Assembly: GCA_028710415.1 (NCBI GenBank)
Contig: JAQTUE010000006.1
Coordinates: 1-64,000, forward strand
Source: Paludibacter sp.
Lineage (GTDB): Bacteria > Bacteroidota > Bacteroidia > Bacteroidales > Paludibacteraceae
DNA length: 64,000 bases
Direction: 5' to 3'
The notes below the pieces were generated by a model. The model was not told the origin of the DNA, did not search any database, and saw nothing but the letters and a program-made list of their open reading frames with translations. A program made the position numbers and the translations under genes. Numbering within the stretch: the first letter of the stretch is position 1; each line of letters begins with the position of its first letter. This document shows, piece by piece, positions 25,571 through 35,523 of the stretch.

Positions 25571-28072
25571 ATGAAAAAGCTTCATTTACTGGTACTGGTT
25601 TTGACGATGTACAGCTTATCTGTGGCAGGAAAAGAACTGCATGATGTGCAAAGCTTCAATCAAAACTGGAAATTCACATTGGCCGACAGTACGCTTAATG
25701 CTTCTGCCAACAGTTATAACGATAATTCCTGGCGAAGCCTGAACCTGCCTCACGATTGGAGCATTGAGTCTGACTTTGGCAAAGATTTTCCAGCTTCTCC
25801 GGGAGGTGGCGCCTTGCCGGGAGGCCTTGGCTGGTACCGTAAATCATTTACTGTGGATAAAGCCGAAGCAGGAAGACGTGTTTACATTGACTTTGATGGG
25901 GTGTATCGTAACAGCGAGGTCTGGATTAATGGTACTTCAGTAGGGAAACGCCCATACGGGTATATTTCCTTTCGGTACGACCTGACACCGTATATCCGGT
26001 TCGGTGAACAGAATGTGATTGCCGTGAAAGTAGATAATTTAAAACAACCCAATTCACGGTGGTATTCAGGTTCCGGCATTTTCAGGAATGTTTGGCTTAC
26101 GATCCTGAATCCGGTTCATGTGGATCATTGGGGCACCTATGTCACCACACCTCAGATTAATGCTGACAGTGCTACCATTGCCATACAGACCACCATTAAA
26201 AACGATGAGAATAAATTAAGGACTGTCCGTGTAGAACAATTGCTCTACGATGCACAGGGATTGTTGGTAAGCAAAGCCAGCGGATCATTTTATGTAAATC
26301 CCGGAACATCGCATCAATACCTGCAACAAATCGTTGTGAAAAAACCGCTGTTGTGGAATATCGAAAATCCATACCAGTACAAGCTGGTAACACGCACTCA
26401 TGTTCTTTTTCGTCCGACAGATGAGTATGTAACCCAGGTAGGTATCCGTTCGTTTACTTTTGATGTAAAAAAAGGGTTTATCCTGAATGGTAAGCGCGTG
26501 AAGATTAATGGTGTCTGCAATCATCATGATTTAGGTGCTTTGGGTGCTGCGGTCAATACCCGTGCCATTGAACGCCAGTTGCAAATACTTAAAGATATGG
26601 GCTGTAACGGCATACGTTGTTCACACAATCCACCGGCTCCCGAACTGCTGGACCTGTGCGATAAAATGGGCTTTATTGTTATGGACGAAGCCTTTGATAT
26701 GTGGCTCAAGAAAAAGGTTACCTACGATTATTCCCTTGATTTCCCGGAATGGCATGAACGCGACCTGACCGATCTGATCGTGCGTGATCGTAACCATCCA
26801 TCCGTGTTTATCTGGAGTATTGGGAATGAAGTGGGCGAACAATGGGGCGAAGCAAAGATTGATGACACCGATCTGCAGAAAGCAAATGTCCAGCTCAATA
26901 ACCGGAAAATCTCAGAATCGGAAGATACGAAACTGGGTAAGCTGGGTAAGAATGCCTTGCTTACCAGGCATCTGGCGGATATTGTTAAAAATGTAGACCC
27001 CACCCGTCCTGTATCGGCAGCCTGTAATGGAACTGATGACAAAAACCCGTTATTCCTTTCCGGGGCATTGGATATGATTGGGTTTAACTATCATGAAGGT
27101 GAATATGCAGGCATTACCAAACGTTATCCTGACAAGCCGTTCTTCTCAAGTGAATCGGTTTCTGCCCTTCAGACACGTGGCTTTTACCTGATGCCTTCGG
27201 ACAGTATGAATATCTGGCCTGAAAGCTGGGACAAACCGTTCTTTAATCCATTGCAAAAATGTTCGGCTTACGATAACAGCCATGCTCCCTGGGGTTCAAC
27301 ACACGAAGCAACCTGGAAGATTGTAAAAAAATACGATCACATTGCCGGTCAATATATCTGGACCGGGTTTGATTATCTGGGCGAACCAACCCCTTATTGG
27401 TGGCCTTCGCGCAGTTCGTACTTTGGAATCATCGACCTGGCAGGTTTCCCCAAGGATGTGTATTATATGTACCAAAGCGAATGGACCAACAAGGATGTGT
27501 TGTATATCTTCCCTCACTGGAACTGGAAGGCAGGTCAAGCGGTGGATGTTTGGGCATATTACAACAATGCCGATGAAGTGGAGTTATACCTGAACGGACA
27601 GTCCTTGGGTAAACGCAGCAAGGCGGGCGATGACCTGCACGTTATGTGGCGAATAAAATATGAACCCGGAACGTTGAAGGCTGTTTCGCGCAAGAATGGG
27701 AAGGAAGTATTGACCCGGGATATTAAGACTGCAGGAGTGCCTGCCAGCATTCGCATGATAGCCGATCGACCGGAAATAACTGCCGATGGCAAGGATCTTT
27801 CTTTTGTTACCGTCGAATTGATCGATAAAGATGGGAATGCTTATCCATTGGCCGATCAGTTGGTGAAATTCACCGTTGAAGGTGAAGGAGCTATTGTAGG
27901 GACTGATAATGGCGACCAGAATGAACATGCTTCGTTGAAAAAGCCGGAACGCAAGTTGTTCTACGGAAAATGCCTGGCAATAGTACAGAATACCGGAAAA
28001 CCGGGTAAAATTGTCCTGAAAGCTTCTGTAGAAGGAATGCCGGCACAGGAAATTACAATTGTCAGTAAATAG
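25571..28072 (+). CDS. GH2 beta-galactosidase family enzyme
   Basis: 833 residues with a signal peptide (cleavage near SVAG). Domains: sugar-binding jelly roll (about 28-185), Ig-like domain (about 190-290), GH2 TIM barrel (about 295-600), DUF4982-like domain (about 620-690) and a C-terminal Ig-like domain. The acid/base is E420 in IGNEVGE and the nucleophile is E528 in SSESVSA. It is likely to be periplasmic and to remove galactose (or a related sugar) from oligosaccharide side chains, fitting a role in xyloglucan breakdown. The last codons and 3' flank are duplicated 695 bp downstream. Confidence 0.9.
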   Translation: MKKLHLLVLVLTMYSLSVAGKELHDVQSFNQNWKFTLADSTLNASANSYNDNSWRSLNLPHDWSIESDFGKDFPASPGGGALPGGLGWYRKSFTVDKAEAGRRVYIDFDGVYRNSEVWINGTSVGKRPYGYISFRYDLTPYIRFGEQNVIAVKVDNLKQPNSRWYSGSGIFRNVWLTILNPVHVDHWGTYVTTPQINADSATIAIQTTIKNDENKLRTVRVEQLLYDAQGLLVSKASGSFYVNPGTSHQYLQQIVVKKPLLWNIENPYQYKLVTRTHVLFRPTDEYVTQVGIRSFTFDVKKGFILNGKRVKINGVCNHHDLGALGAAVNTRAIERQLQILKDMGCNGIRCSHNPPAPELLDLCDKMGFIVMDEAFDMWLKKKVTYDYSLDFPEWHERDLTDLIVRDRNHPSVFIWSIGNEVGEQWGEAKIDDTDLQKANVQLNNRKISESEDTKLGKLGKNALLTRHLADIVKNVDPTRPVSAACNGTDDKNPLFLSGALDMIGFNYHEGEYAGITKRYPDKPFFSSESVSALQTRGFYLMPSDSMNIWPESWDKPFFNPLQKCSAYDNSHAPWGSTHEATWKIVKKYDHIAGQYIWTGFDYLGEPTPYWWPSRSSYFGIIDLAGFPKDVYYMYQSEWTNKDVLYIFPHWNWKAGQAVDVWAYYNNADEVELYLNGQSLGKRSKAGDDLHVMWRIKYEPGTLKAVSRKNGKEVLTRDIKTAGVPASIRMIADRPEITADGKDLSFVTVELIDKDGNAYPLADQLVKFTVEGEGAIVGTDNGDQNEHASLKKPERKLFYGKCLAIVQNTGKPGKIVLKASVEGMPAQEITIVSK

Positions 28073-28347
28073 GATTTTAGAATACTTATTTTAGTTGATT
28101 ATAAACCCTTTTTAAAGGCTTGATGAATCATTTGAGTACTCTATTACTCTTTAATGGTAAATTATCTGGAATAACAATTTAAAATGCGTTTATCCGGGCT
28201 TCAATAATTAACCAATAATGTCTGACTCAGGTTATGGATAAATTCTGAATCATGTATCTTTTTAAAACAAATAGCTGTGGGCAATGCCCATGGCTATTTT
28301 GTTTTAAAAACATAAATACCTATTGATTAGTTGATTAGTTGACAAAT

Positions 28348-28382
28348 AGTGACGGCTCTTCACTTCGAGTGAGCCGTCACTA
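28348..28382. repeat. Palindromic repeat, family B
   Basis: Arms TAGTGACGGCT and AGCCGTCACTA around a partly paired centre. One arm has an extra CT, so the inner stem is imperfect. Confidence 0.75.
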
Positions 28383-28517
28383 CCAACAAACCTTTCAAAC
28401 ATCAAACCTTTCAAACTCTTCAAACTCTGGACTCATTCCTTACCTCATGCCTCTCTTCACATATTCTTCATGATGTCACCATCATAACGCTTCTAAACAA
28501 TAAATAATTAATTCATT

Positions 28518-28607
28518 TTCCAATAGTATTCCATATATATTCCATATCTATATAATATTGGAATATATATGGATCATATATGGAACACATATGGAATATA
28601 TATGGAA
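28518..28607. repeat. AT-rich palindrome, family D
   Basis: Repeated TTCCATATATATTCC and GGAATATATATGG words facing each other around CTATATAATA. Related to 19542-19634. Confidence 0.6.
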
Positions 28608-28746
28608 CACCACCGATATGGTAGTGATATGCTGGCGGAATCAACAAGGGAAAGTTATGGATAAAATAACAGAAAGTATCCATTGAAATCCTTTCATCAG
28701 CTTTCATTTTAAGTCTGTGAAAACAAAACTTGTTTATGTTTGAATT

Positions 28747-28975
28747 ATTACGATTGTCAGTAAATAGGTTTTAAAAGGCCTGTCTTAATTGATTATTGCC
28801 TTTTTAAAAGCCTAATGAGTCATTGGAGTAGCGTTGCCACTTAATGGCAAATAATATAAAATAACAGTTTAAAATGTGTTTGTCAGGGCTACTTTTATTC
28901 TCTAATAAAGGCGGACTCAGGTTATGGGAAATTTCTGATTCATGTATATTTTTAAAACTATATCACACAGAATCA
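28747..28975 (+). pseudogene. Duplicated 3' tail of a GH2-type gene
   Basis: ATTACGATTGTCAGTAAATAG repeats the last six codons and stop of the GH2 gene (28052-28072) with one mismatch. The next about 200 bp also align with the real 3' flank (for example GACTCAGGTTATGG and CATGTAT.TTTTTAAAAC). Only the tail survives. Confidence 0.7.
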
Positions 28976-29050
28976 TTCATTTGGAATATATTATTATTAT
29001 TTGTAGCAGGTATATGTGTAAAAATAAATATTTAAGAGGTAGAAAAACAA

Positions 29051-29085
29051 AAATCCCCCGACAAACCTAAATTTACCGGGGGATT
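29051..29085 (-). terminator. Terminator of the leftward PUL operon
   Basis: AAATCCCCCGG...CCGGGGGATTT-type stem. On the minus strand it is followed by a T-rich tract, about 80 bp beyond the GH5 remnant. Confidence 0.8.
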
Positions 29086-29162
29086 TACCTAAAAAAACTA
29101 ATACCTAAACAACTGGAAAAACCACAACATCTAATTAATCTGAAAACAAAAAAGTAATAATT

Positions 29163-29636
29163 CTATTCGGCAGCTCCCTGCATCAAGCCATCTAATGCCT
29201 GCTGATCAGCTACTGCATACGTATTTCTATTGATTAAACCACCGGTATCCCAGAAAAAAGGTAACAACCCGTTTGCAATTGCCTGTTTTGTTACATATTT
29301 CAGGAAATAGGCCCTGGAGGCTAAATGCAACTTTAATGCATCACCTGTCGGATTGTCCCGACGCATGGCTCCAAATTTACCAATCACAACCGGGATACCT
29401 TTATCCACAAACTGTTTCTTCATGAGGCCAAAATTAGTATCAACAGTAGCTTCTTCACCCCAGGTGGCATTATGTGCAACATCGGTGGTTGAGTGAAAGT
29501 TTGCACCCCAATAATAAGCCATATTACCCCAGGTTTCATCCTTGCTCATGCCACTAAAATTCCAGGGAGTATAATAGTGAACTTCAGCCATCATCTTATT
29601 AGGTAATTTATCGGTTGGCAAAAGGGTCATCAACAA
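29163..29636 (-). pseudogene. C-terminal remnant of a GH5 endoglucanase with a mutated nucleophile
   Basis: 157 residues matching the second half of a GH5 barrel: VHYYTPWNFSGM, then YYWGANFHST, then the nucleophile strand, then PFFWDTGG. The first half, with the acid/base Glu and signal peptide, is missing. The position where the catalytic Glu is expected (GEFGA in the family) reads GKFGA (K87, codon AAA). With truncation and loss of the nucleophile it is inactive as a hydrolase. It is the last gene of the SusC/SusD operon, where an endo-acting GH5 is common. An 18-bp tandem duplication (29653-29688) lies just upstream. Confidence 0.85.
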
Positions 29637-29652
29637 GGAATCATTAAGAACG

Positions 29653-29688
29653 ATAGTAATGTCTGCTAAAATAGTAATGTCTGCTAAA
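29653..29688. repeat. 18-bp perfect tandem duplication
   Basis: ATAGTAATGTCTGCTAAA occurs twice head to tail at the broken front of the GH5 remnant. It marks a rearrangement scar. Confidence 0.8.
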
Positions 29689-29698
29689 ATTGAAATAA

Positions 29699-29744
29699 AA
29701 AAAGAGGCTGACTGTGTCCGTATAACCGGAACAATCAGCCTCTT
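29699..29744 (-). terminator. Terminator after the SusE-like gene
   Basis: AAGAGGCTGATTGTTCCGG / CCGGACACAGTCAGCCTCTT forms a long imperfect stem followed by a T-run on the minus strand. It lies between the SusE-like gene and the GH5 remnant and would reduce transcription of the remnant. Confidence 0.8.
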
Positions 29745-29773
29745 GAAACTATCATCAAAACATAAACTCCTGA

Positions 29774-30601
29774 TTAATGAGAATCGTAATAATCTTTAGA
29801 AATGTAGTTATAAACCAGCCATGCTCCGGGGGCTGTCACAGCGAGAACTTGCATATGATCAGCATCAAGTGTTTTAATAGTCAATAAAGCATTCCAATTA
29901 AGAACATTACCTCCTTGTCCTTTGTCATGCAATAATTGCGCACCATAGGTGATCAATTGGCTGGTACCCGGGAACAACATAAATGTACCGGTTCCGGAAT
30001 ACTGCGGAAACATTTTGTTATCCGATTTGAAATTAGCATTGCCCATCAGGTCAAAAGTCATGGTACCGTAATCGCCCTTTGAAACACCGGCCCAACCGAT
30101 ATCTGAAAATGCAGGATCCCATTCCCAACCGGTACCACCAAAGTAAAATGGACTAGTGAAACCACCTTTGCTTACACCATCAGCATCTATAGCCAATACC
30201 CATGTCTTTGATTTTCCAAGTCCTCCGGTAAGATTAACCCACATTGGTCCGCTTACATAGTCAGCATCGATGGTTGTAACTTCGAAAGCATAAGGCTCTG
30301 CAGTAACAATTCCACCCGCGCTTAACACACTGTACCTAATAGTGTCTTTACCCGGAAAAGGGACATCAATAGTATCAGTCATTTTAACCGATGTACCGAC
30401 AGGAGTTACCCAGAATGGCTGCGCATTGGGGGTCGAACTCTTCAGGATAAATTTATTTGGATTTGTAGCATCCCTTGTCACACTGAATTTCAAAACACTT
30501 TTGTCTAATGGTGCTTTTAATTCATATTGATCTGGTGTACAAGCAAAAAATACAATTGTCACCAGCGACAATATCGAAAATAATTTAAATATTTTGTTCA
30601 T
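29774..30601 (-). CDS. SusE-like outer-membrane glycan-binding lipoprotein
   Basis: 275 residues from the ATG that begins MNKIFKLFSIL; an ATG three codons upstream is also possible. Lipobox FFAC places it on the outer membrane. An N-terminal SusE-like Ig domain (about 25-110) is followed by a beta-rich domain with GTGWEWDPAFSDIGW that probably binds carbohydrate. It starts 25 bp after susD. Such surface glycan-binding proteins help capture the polysaccharide before import. Confidence 0.8.
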   Translation of the reverse strand: MNKIFKLFSILSLVTIVFFACTPDQYELKAPLDKSVLKFSVTRDATNPNKFILKSSTPNAQPFWVTPVGTSVKMTDTIDVPFPGKDTIRYSVLSAGGIVTAEPYAFEVTTIDADYVSGPMWVNLTGGLGKSKTWVLAIDADGVSKGGFTSPFYFGGTGWEWDPAFSDIGWAGVSKGDYGTMTFDLMGNANFKSDNKMFPQYSGTGTFMLFPGTSQLITYGAQLLHDKGQGGNVLNWNALLTIKTLDADHMQVLAVTAPGAWLVYNYISKDYYDSH

Positions 30602-30625
30602 AATAGTCATCTTTTAAAGTTTATT

Positions 30626-32263
30626 TTACCAACCTTGATTTTGTTTCAATACTCCACCCGAAAGGGTTATCTGGGTATTCGGAATTTGCATAAAGCCTCT
30701 GGTGGCTTTAATTTTAGTTACATCATATGTTACTTCATCATCAATACCGGCACTCTTAACCGTTTGCGCAGCAGCAGCAATTACATTAGCAGCATTATCT
30801 AACCCTGTACGCAATAAATCCCAATAGTGGATACCTTCAAAGGCAAACTCAAAGCGACGCTCTGTCTGGATATCACTCAGGGATACCGTTGCAACTGCAG
30901 TCAAACCAGCACGTGTGTGAACTTTATTGAAATACGCTGTTGCATTAGGAGAACCAAGTTCAGCAGCCATTAACAGCACATCAGCGTAACGGATTAGGAC
31001 ATAATCCTGGTCCTGCGAAACCTGGAAATCTTTCAAACCACCTGTGTCCGAAGTTCCATCAGGCAATGCTGTAGGAGTGTATTTCTTAACAGTATATCCG
31101 GTGTATTCGCGTTGATCTGCTATATTAAATAAGCTTTGAATATTTTCACCCACCAGGTCAATCACAGAAGCTGTTCTGCGTTTGTCACCGGAAGGATACG
31201 CATTTACAAGTTGAGGATTAACCGTACAAGCACCCCAGCCTTTTCCGTAAGGGGAGAAATTTAAACTGCGCATACCCATCATGACCAGCCAGCCGTTTCC
31301 ATCATTGTTTCCGTTATAATCTGTTGTACCGTTGAATTTTTGGGCAAATACAACTTCTTTATTTCCTTTTCCTGCATAACCCGTTTTATCCAATGTGTTG
31401 GTGGCAGGTACGGGAATATAACTTGCTGCCGGCCAAAGTTTTTTATAAGGAATAGTATCAAATTCATTGCTGGCAACTACATCTTCCAGTCCAGCTAAGA
31501 CCTCTGGTTTTGTTACTCCAAGATCGTCTTTACCATAGTAACCTGTATAGAAAAGATATACCCGAGCCAACAATGCTTCAGCAGCATAGCGTGTTACACG
31601 TCCATCGTTTGTTGCTGCCTGAGCTTTTGGATATGCATTAGCAGGAATATTTTTTGCTGCAAAGGTTAAATCGCTTGCAATCAATTTATATACATCTGAA
31701 GGATTAGCCTGAGGAATAATGCCAACTGATGGCACAGTCAATAAAGGTACATTTTCAAATAAACGCACCAAATCAAAGTACATATTTGCACGTAAGAAAC
31801 GTGTTTCGCCTTCGATACGTTTTTTTGTAACATTATTCACTGAATCGTCAGTAGATTTCCATGATGGAATAGTTGGCAATTTTTGCAATAAATTATTGCA
31901 ACGGAAAATCGCTTTGTAATAATTACTCCAGACATCATTAAAGATATTGTTGTCTGCAGGCGACTGGCTTTTATCCAACCGATCGAGCAATTGAAATCCC
32001 CTACCATCATTCGCTCCGGTTCCACCAAAACATTCATCGGATGCAACAGAAGCAACCATATAAATACCAAATGTGGAGCTTGTGCGTTGATATCCATCGT
32101 AGCATCCCACCAATGCCATTTCGGCATCAGCTTCCGTTTTAAAAAAGTTTTCATCGAGAAGCTGTGATTTCGGTACTGAAGTCAGAAAACTATCTGAACA
32201 TGACGCAAAAAGACCGAGGGTCAAAGCCCCCGCTATGATTATATTTAATTTGAATCTCTTCAT
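30626..32263 (-). CDS. SusD/RagB family glycan-binding lipoprotein
   Basis: 545 residues with lipobox FASC (C21). Has the SusD N-terminal region (FLTSVPKSQLLDENFFKTEADAEMAL) and tetratricopeptide-like helices, and the typical C-terminal block RRFEFAFEGIHYWDLLRTG. It forms a lid over the SusC barrel and delivers oligosaccharides to it. It starts 22 bp downstream of susC in the usual order. Confidence 0.95.
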   Translation of the reverse strand: MKRFKLNIIIAGALTLGLFASCSDSFLTSVPKSQLLDENFFKTEADAEMALVGCYDGYQRTSSTFGIYMVASVASDECFGGTGANDGRGFQLLDRLDKSQSPADNNIFNDVWSNYYKAIFRCNNLLQKLPTIPSWKSTDDSVNNVTKKRIEGETRFLRANMYFDLVRLFENVPLLTVPSVGIIPQANPSDVYKLIASDLTFAAKNIPANAYPKAQAATNDGRVTRYAAEALLARVYLFYTGYYGKDDLGVTKPEVLAGLEDVVASNEFDTIPYKKLWPAASYIPVPATNTLDKTGYAGKGNKEVVFAQKFNGTTDYNGNNDGNGWLVMMGMRSLNFSPYGKGWGACTVNPQLVNAYPSGDKRRTASVIDLVGENIQSLFNIADQREYTGYTVKKYTPTALPDGTSDTGGLKDFQVSQDQDYVLIRYADVLLMAAELGSPNATAYFNKVHTRAGLTAVATVSLSDIQTERRFEFAFEGIHYWDLLRTGLDNAANVIAAAAQTVKSAGIDDEVTYDVTKIKATRGFMQIPNTQITLSGGVLKQNQGW

Positions 32264-32285
32264 AATAATGTGTATTTAAAAGTAT

Positions 32286-35200
32286 TTAAAATTTAAGATT
32301 AACTCCTACCAGTACGGTTCTCGGACGTGGATAATATCCTAAATCAACTCCGGAAACCCAATTTTGTACACCATATCCAATTTCGGGATCCATTCCATTG
32401 TACTTGGTAAATGTAAACGCATTCTCCACTGAACCATATACACGGCACTGGCTGATGGCTTTCAGATGAATGAGTTTGGCAAAGTCGTAGCCAAGGCTAA
32501 TATTGCTGATTTTCAAGTAATCTCCTGCATGAATATACAGATCGGAGAACTGCCAGTTAATGTTGTTAACTGTCACACGTGGTATACGGTTTGATGTTCC
32601 TTCGCCTGTCCAACGGTTTAATATCTCAGTGGTATAGTTTGATTGTCCCCCGGTCTGACCATATGATTGAACAATCTTGTTGCCTAAAGCACCGGCACCA
32701 TTTACACTAAAATCAAAGTTTTTGTACTGAAAGCCCAATGTAAAACCACCTGTTATTGTAGGCATACCATTGCCTAAATCAATTTTATCTTTGGTATCAA
32801 TAACACCATCATGATTCTGGTCAACGAATTTCACATCTCCCGGTTGTGCATCCGGTTGTAAAATTCCTTTTCCGGCAGCTTTCCATGCAGCAATATCACC
32901 CTGGTTCTGGAAAAGTCCATTAGTTTGGTATCCCCAGAAGTATCCAAGAGCATGCCCGTTTTCGGCACGATAGAATTCCTCGGAGTTGGCGTACAACATA
33001 TTGGTATATCCGTGTATGATACCATCTACTGTCGGAATCACACCTACAACATTCTTATTATAAGCACCATTCACTCCGAAATTGTATTTAAAATCGCCGA
33101 TATTGTCACTCCAGCTGAGAGCCAGTTCAACCCCGGTGTTTTTCACATTGCCACCATTAATCGTCCAACTATCAAAGCCGGAAGTTGTAGGAAGAGGGGC
33201 ACCCTGTACAATCCAGTCTTTGGTTGTTTTAATATAGAAATCTCCGGTTAATGATAAACGGTTTTTTAGGAAACGGGCATCAACCCCGATATTTGTTTGT
33301 TCGGATGTTTCCCATTTCAGGTCTTTATTTGGCAATGTGGTCTGAAAAGCACCGGCCGTATTTATATTTGCATTTCCAAAATCGTAATTCGCAGCCGGAT
33401 TGGAGCTAGATGTAGCTGTTGAAGTACTGATAAGTGCTGCGTATTGATAATCACCAATGTTTTGATTACCTACCTGTCCCCAGCTTGCGCGTAACTTCAA
33501 CTGATCGAGCCAATCTGTAGTAGAAGCCATAAAGGATTCATTGGTAATGGACCATCCAGCAGAAACTGATGGGAAGTAGCCCCATTGATGACCCGATGCA
33601 AATCTGGTAGAGCCATCAGCCCTTAATGTTGCGTTCAACAGATATTTCTCCTTATAGTTGTAACCCAACCTTCCGAAATAGGAAAGACGGCTATAATCAG
33701 TAGAGGCACTACCTCCAACAGTTCGTGTTTCTATAAGGGTTTTACCATCAGTATCAAGATGAGCTTTTCCTGTCGTATTATCTAAATACGCATGATCAAA
33801 ATTATCCATTTGTGGCACCAGATTCCAGTTGCTCCCTGAGACGCCTACACCCTGGAATTTTACGGCTTCTGTCCCAATTAAAGCATTGAAAGCATGATCT
33901 TCATTTACTTTAAAATCATAGCTGGCGGTATTGGTCGATGTCAGAGTATACCCACTGCCCATATTTTGGTTAACAGTTTCATGATCTTTATTGTACGAAT
34001 ACACTGAAAATTGATATAACGGATTTAAACTATGATAGTTCGAAGCGTAATAGTTAATCCCAAGAATAGATTTAATCTTCAGGTTTTTAACAGGTTGAAG
34101 TTCTGCGTATACATCACCTAAAAGTTTTTGATTTGTAGACAGATTGTCGGTATTTGTCATCATGGCACCGTATGGATTACCATCTGTCTGATTCCATTTG
34201 GAATTGCTTGTGTCGTTATAGGGACTGTTATAAATATTATTGTTGCTATAAACCGGTGCCAGTGGAGAAACACTAAAAGCTCCACGTAATGTATTACCAT
34301 ACTGGTTTCCCACAGCAATACCTACATTGTTGATGAAATTTAAGTTTAAATGTTGTCCTACTTTAAGCACATTTTTATAAACATCATGTTCAGAGTTTAT
34401 CCTAAACCCATAGCGTTCATAATTTGAAACGGATGAACCTCCAACGATACCTTCCTGTGAATTATAACTTAACGACATGGAATAGGTGGAAGTTTCCGAT
34501 CCTCCATTAATATTCAGGGAGTAATTTTGGGTTTTGGCATCCTTTTTAATCATTTGTCCCATCCAGTCTGTATCAGCAAGTGGCCCCTTTGAAGCCCAGT
34601 TAAACGGTGCAAGGCCTGAGTTAACCTGCTGTTCATCCATGATCATTTTAAATTCCTTTGCATTCAATAAAGGGACTTTACGTGCAACGTTCTGAACTCC
34701 GTAATAGGCATCAAATGATACCTGACTTTTACCTTTAGTCCCTTGTTTTGTCGTTACCAGAATAACGCCATTGGCAGCCTGAGAACCATAAATAGCCGCA
34801 GAGGCAGCATCTTTTAATATGTCAATTGATTGAATATCAACAGCATTTAGTGTTGTTATATCCCCCTCAATACCATCTATGATATATAATGGTCCTGAAT
34901 TTCCAATGGTTCCCAAACCACGGATAGTTACTTTCACGTCTGATCCAGGTTGACCGGAAGTCGATGAAATACTTACACCGGGAGTTATACCTTGCAAAGC
35001 GTGCAAAGGATTGGTAGTATTCATTTTGGCCACGTCATCGCCTTTTACCTGAACAGTCGCCCCGGTAACCAGTTTTTTCTTTTGAACACCATATCCAACT
35101 ACCACCACTTCATCTAAAGATTGTTGATCTTCTTTTAACCGTATATTTAAGACGGTTCCTCCAACTTTCACTTCCTGACTTAAATACCCGATATACGAAA

Positions 35201-35468
35201 ACTTAAGAGTTTCACCTGTTTTTACCTGGAGGCTGAAAGCTCCGTTAAAATCTGTAATGACTCCCTGGGATGTCCCTTTTACCATTACGCTTACTCCAAT
35301 AAGGGGTTCGCCACTGGCATCGGACACAACGGTACCCGAAACTTTCCCGTCGGAATTCTGGGCGGATACCAGTCCAAAAGAACATAGCATCACCGCAAGG
35401 ATTACGTACTTGTTAAAAAGGTTTTTTGTTACCCTTTGAACACTTTTAATCACGTGTTTTTCATTCAT
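32286..35468 (-). CDS. SusC/RagA family TonB-linked outer-membrane receptor
   Basis: 1060 residues: signal peptide, N-terminal carboxypeptidase-regulatory-like domain (SGTVVSDASGEPLIGVSV...), a TonB-box-like DEVVVVGYG near residue 118, plug domain (ALQGITPGVSISSTSG...), and a long beta-barrel ending in a terminal Phe (VLVGVNLKF). It imports oligosaccharides with energy from TonB. Lies 55 bp after the GH31 gene, so GH31, SusC, SusD and SusE-like are one leftward operon. Confidence 0.96.
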   Translation of the reverse strand: MNEKHVIKSVQRVTKNLFNKYVILAVMLCSFGLVSAQNSDGKVSGTVVSDASGEPLIGVSVMVKGTSQGVITDFNGAFSLQVKTGETLKFSYIGYLSQEVKVGGTVLNIRLKEDQQSLDEVVVVGYGVQKKKLVTGATVQVKGDDVAKMNTTNPLHALQGITPGVSISSTSGQPGSDVKVTIRGLGTIGNSGPLYIIDGIEGDITTLNAVDIQSIDILKDAASAAIYGSQAANGVILVTTKQGTKGKSQVSFDAYYGVQNVARKVPLLNAKEFKMIMDEQQVNSGLAPFNWASKGPLADTDWMGQMIKKDAKTQNYSLNINGGSETSTYSMSLSYNSQEGIVGGSSVSNYERYGFRINSEHDVYKNVLKVGQHLNLNFINNVGIAVGNQYGNTLRGAFSVSPLAPVYSNNNIYNSPYNDTSNSKWNQTDGNPYGAMMTNTDNLSTNQKLLGDVYAELQPVKNLKIKSILGINYYASNYHSLNPLYQFSVYSYNKDHETVNQNMGSGYTLTSTNTASYDFKVNEDHAFNALIGTEAVKFQGVGVSGSNWNLVPQMDNFDHAYLDNTTGKAHLDTDGKTLIETRTVGGSASTDYSRLSYFGRLGYNYKEKYLLNATLRADGSTRFASGHQWGYFPSVSAGWSITNESFMASTTDWLDQLKLRASWGQVGNQNIGDYQYAALISTSTATSSSNPAANYDFGNANINTAGAFQTTLPNKDLKWETSEQTNIGVDARFLKNRLSLTGDFYIKTTKDWIVQGAPLPTTSGFDSWTINGGNVKNTGVELALSWSDNIGDFKYNFGVNGAYNKNVVGVIPTVDGIIHGYTNMLYANSEEFYRAENGHALGYFWGYQTNGLFQNQGDIAAWKAAGKGILQPDAQPGDVKFVDQNHDGVIDTKDKIDLGNGMPTITGGFTLGFQYKNFDFSVNGAGALGNKIVQSYGQTGGQSNYTTEILNRWTGEGTSNRIPRVTVNNINWQFSDLYIHAGDYLKISNISLGYDFAKLIHLKAISQCRVYGSVENAFTFTKYNGMDPEIGYGVQNWVSGVDLGYYPRPRTVLVGVNLKF

Positions 35469-35523
35469 AATTCATTTAAATTTAAAATTAATATAATTGG
35501 TTGTCTTTATTTTATTTTTTGGG

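Larger units (their letters stand above)
28073..29162. other. 1.1-kb gene-free region with a duplicated gene tail and repeats
   Basis: Holds the 3' flank of the GH2 gene (to about 28290), a family B palindrome (28348-28382), AAACCTTTCAAAC words (28390-28440), an AT-rich palindrome (28518-28607), a diverged second copy of the GH2 tail and flank (28747-28975), and a leftward terminator (29051-29085). Confidence 0.7.
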
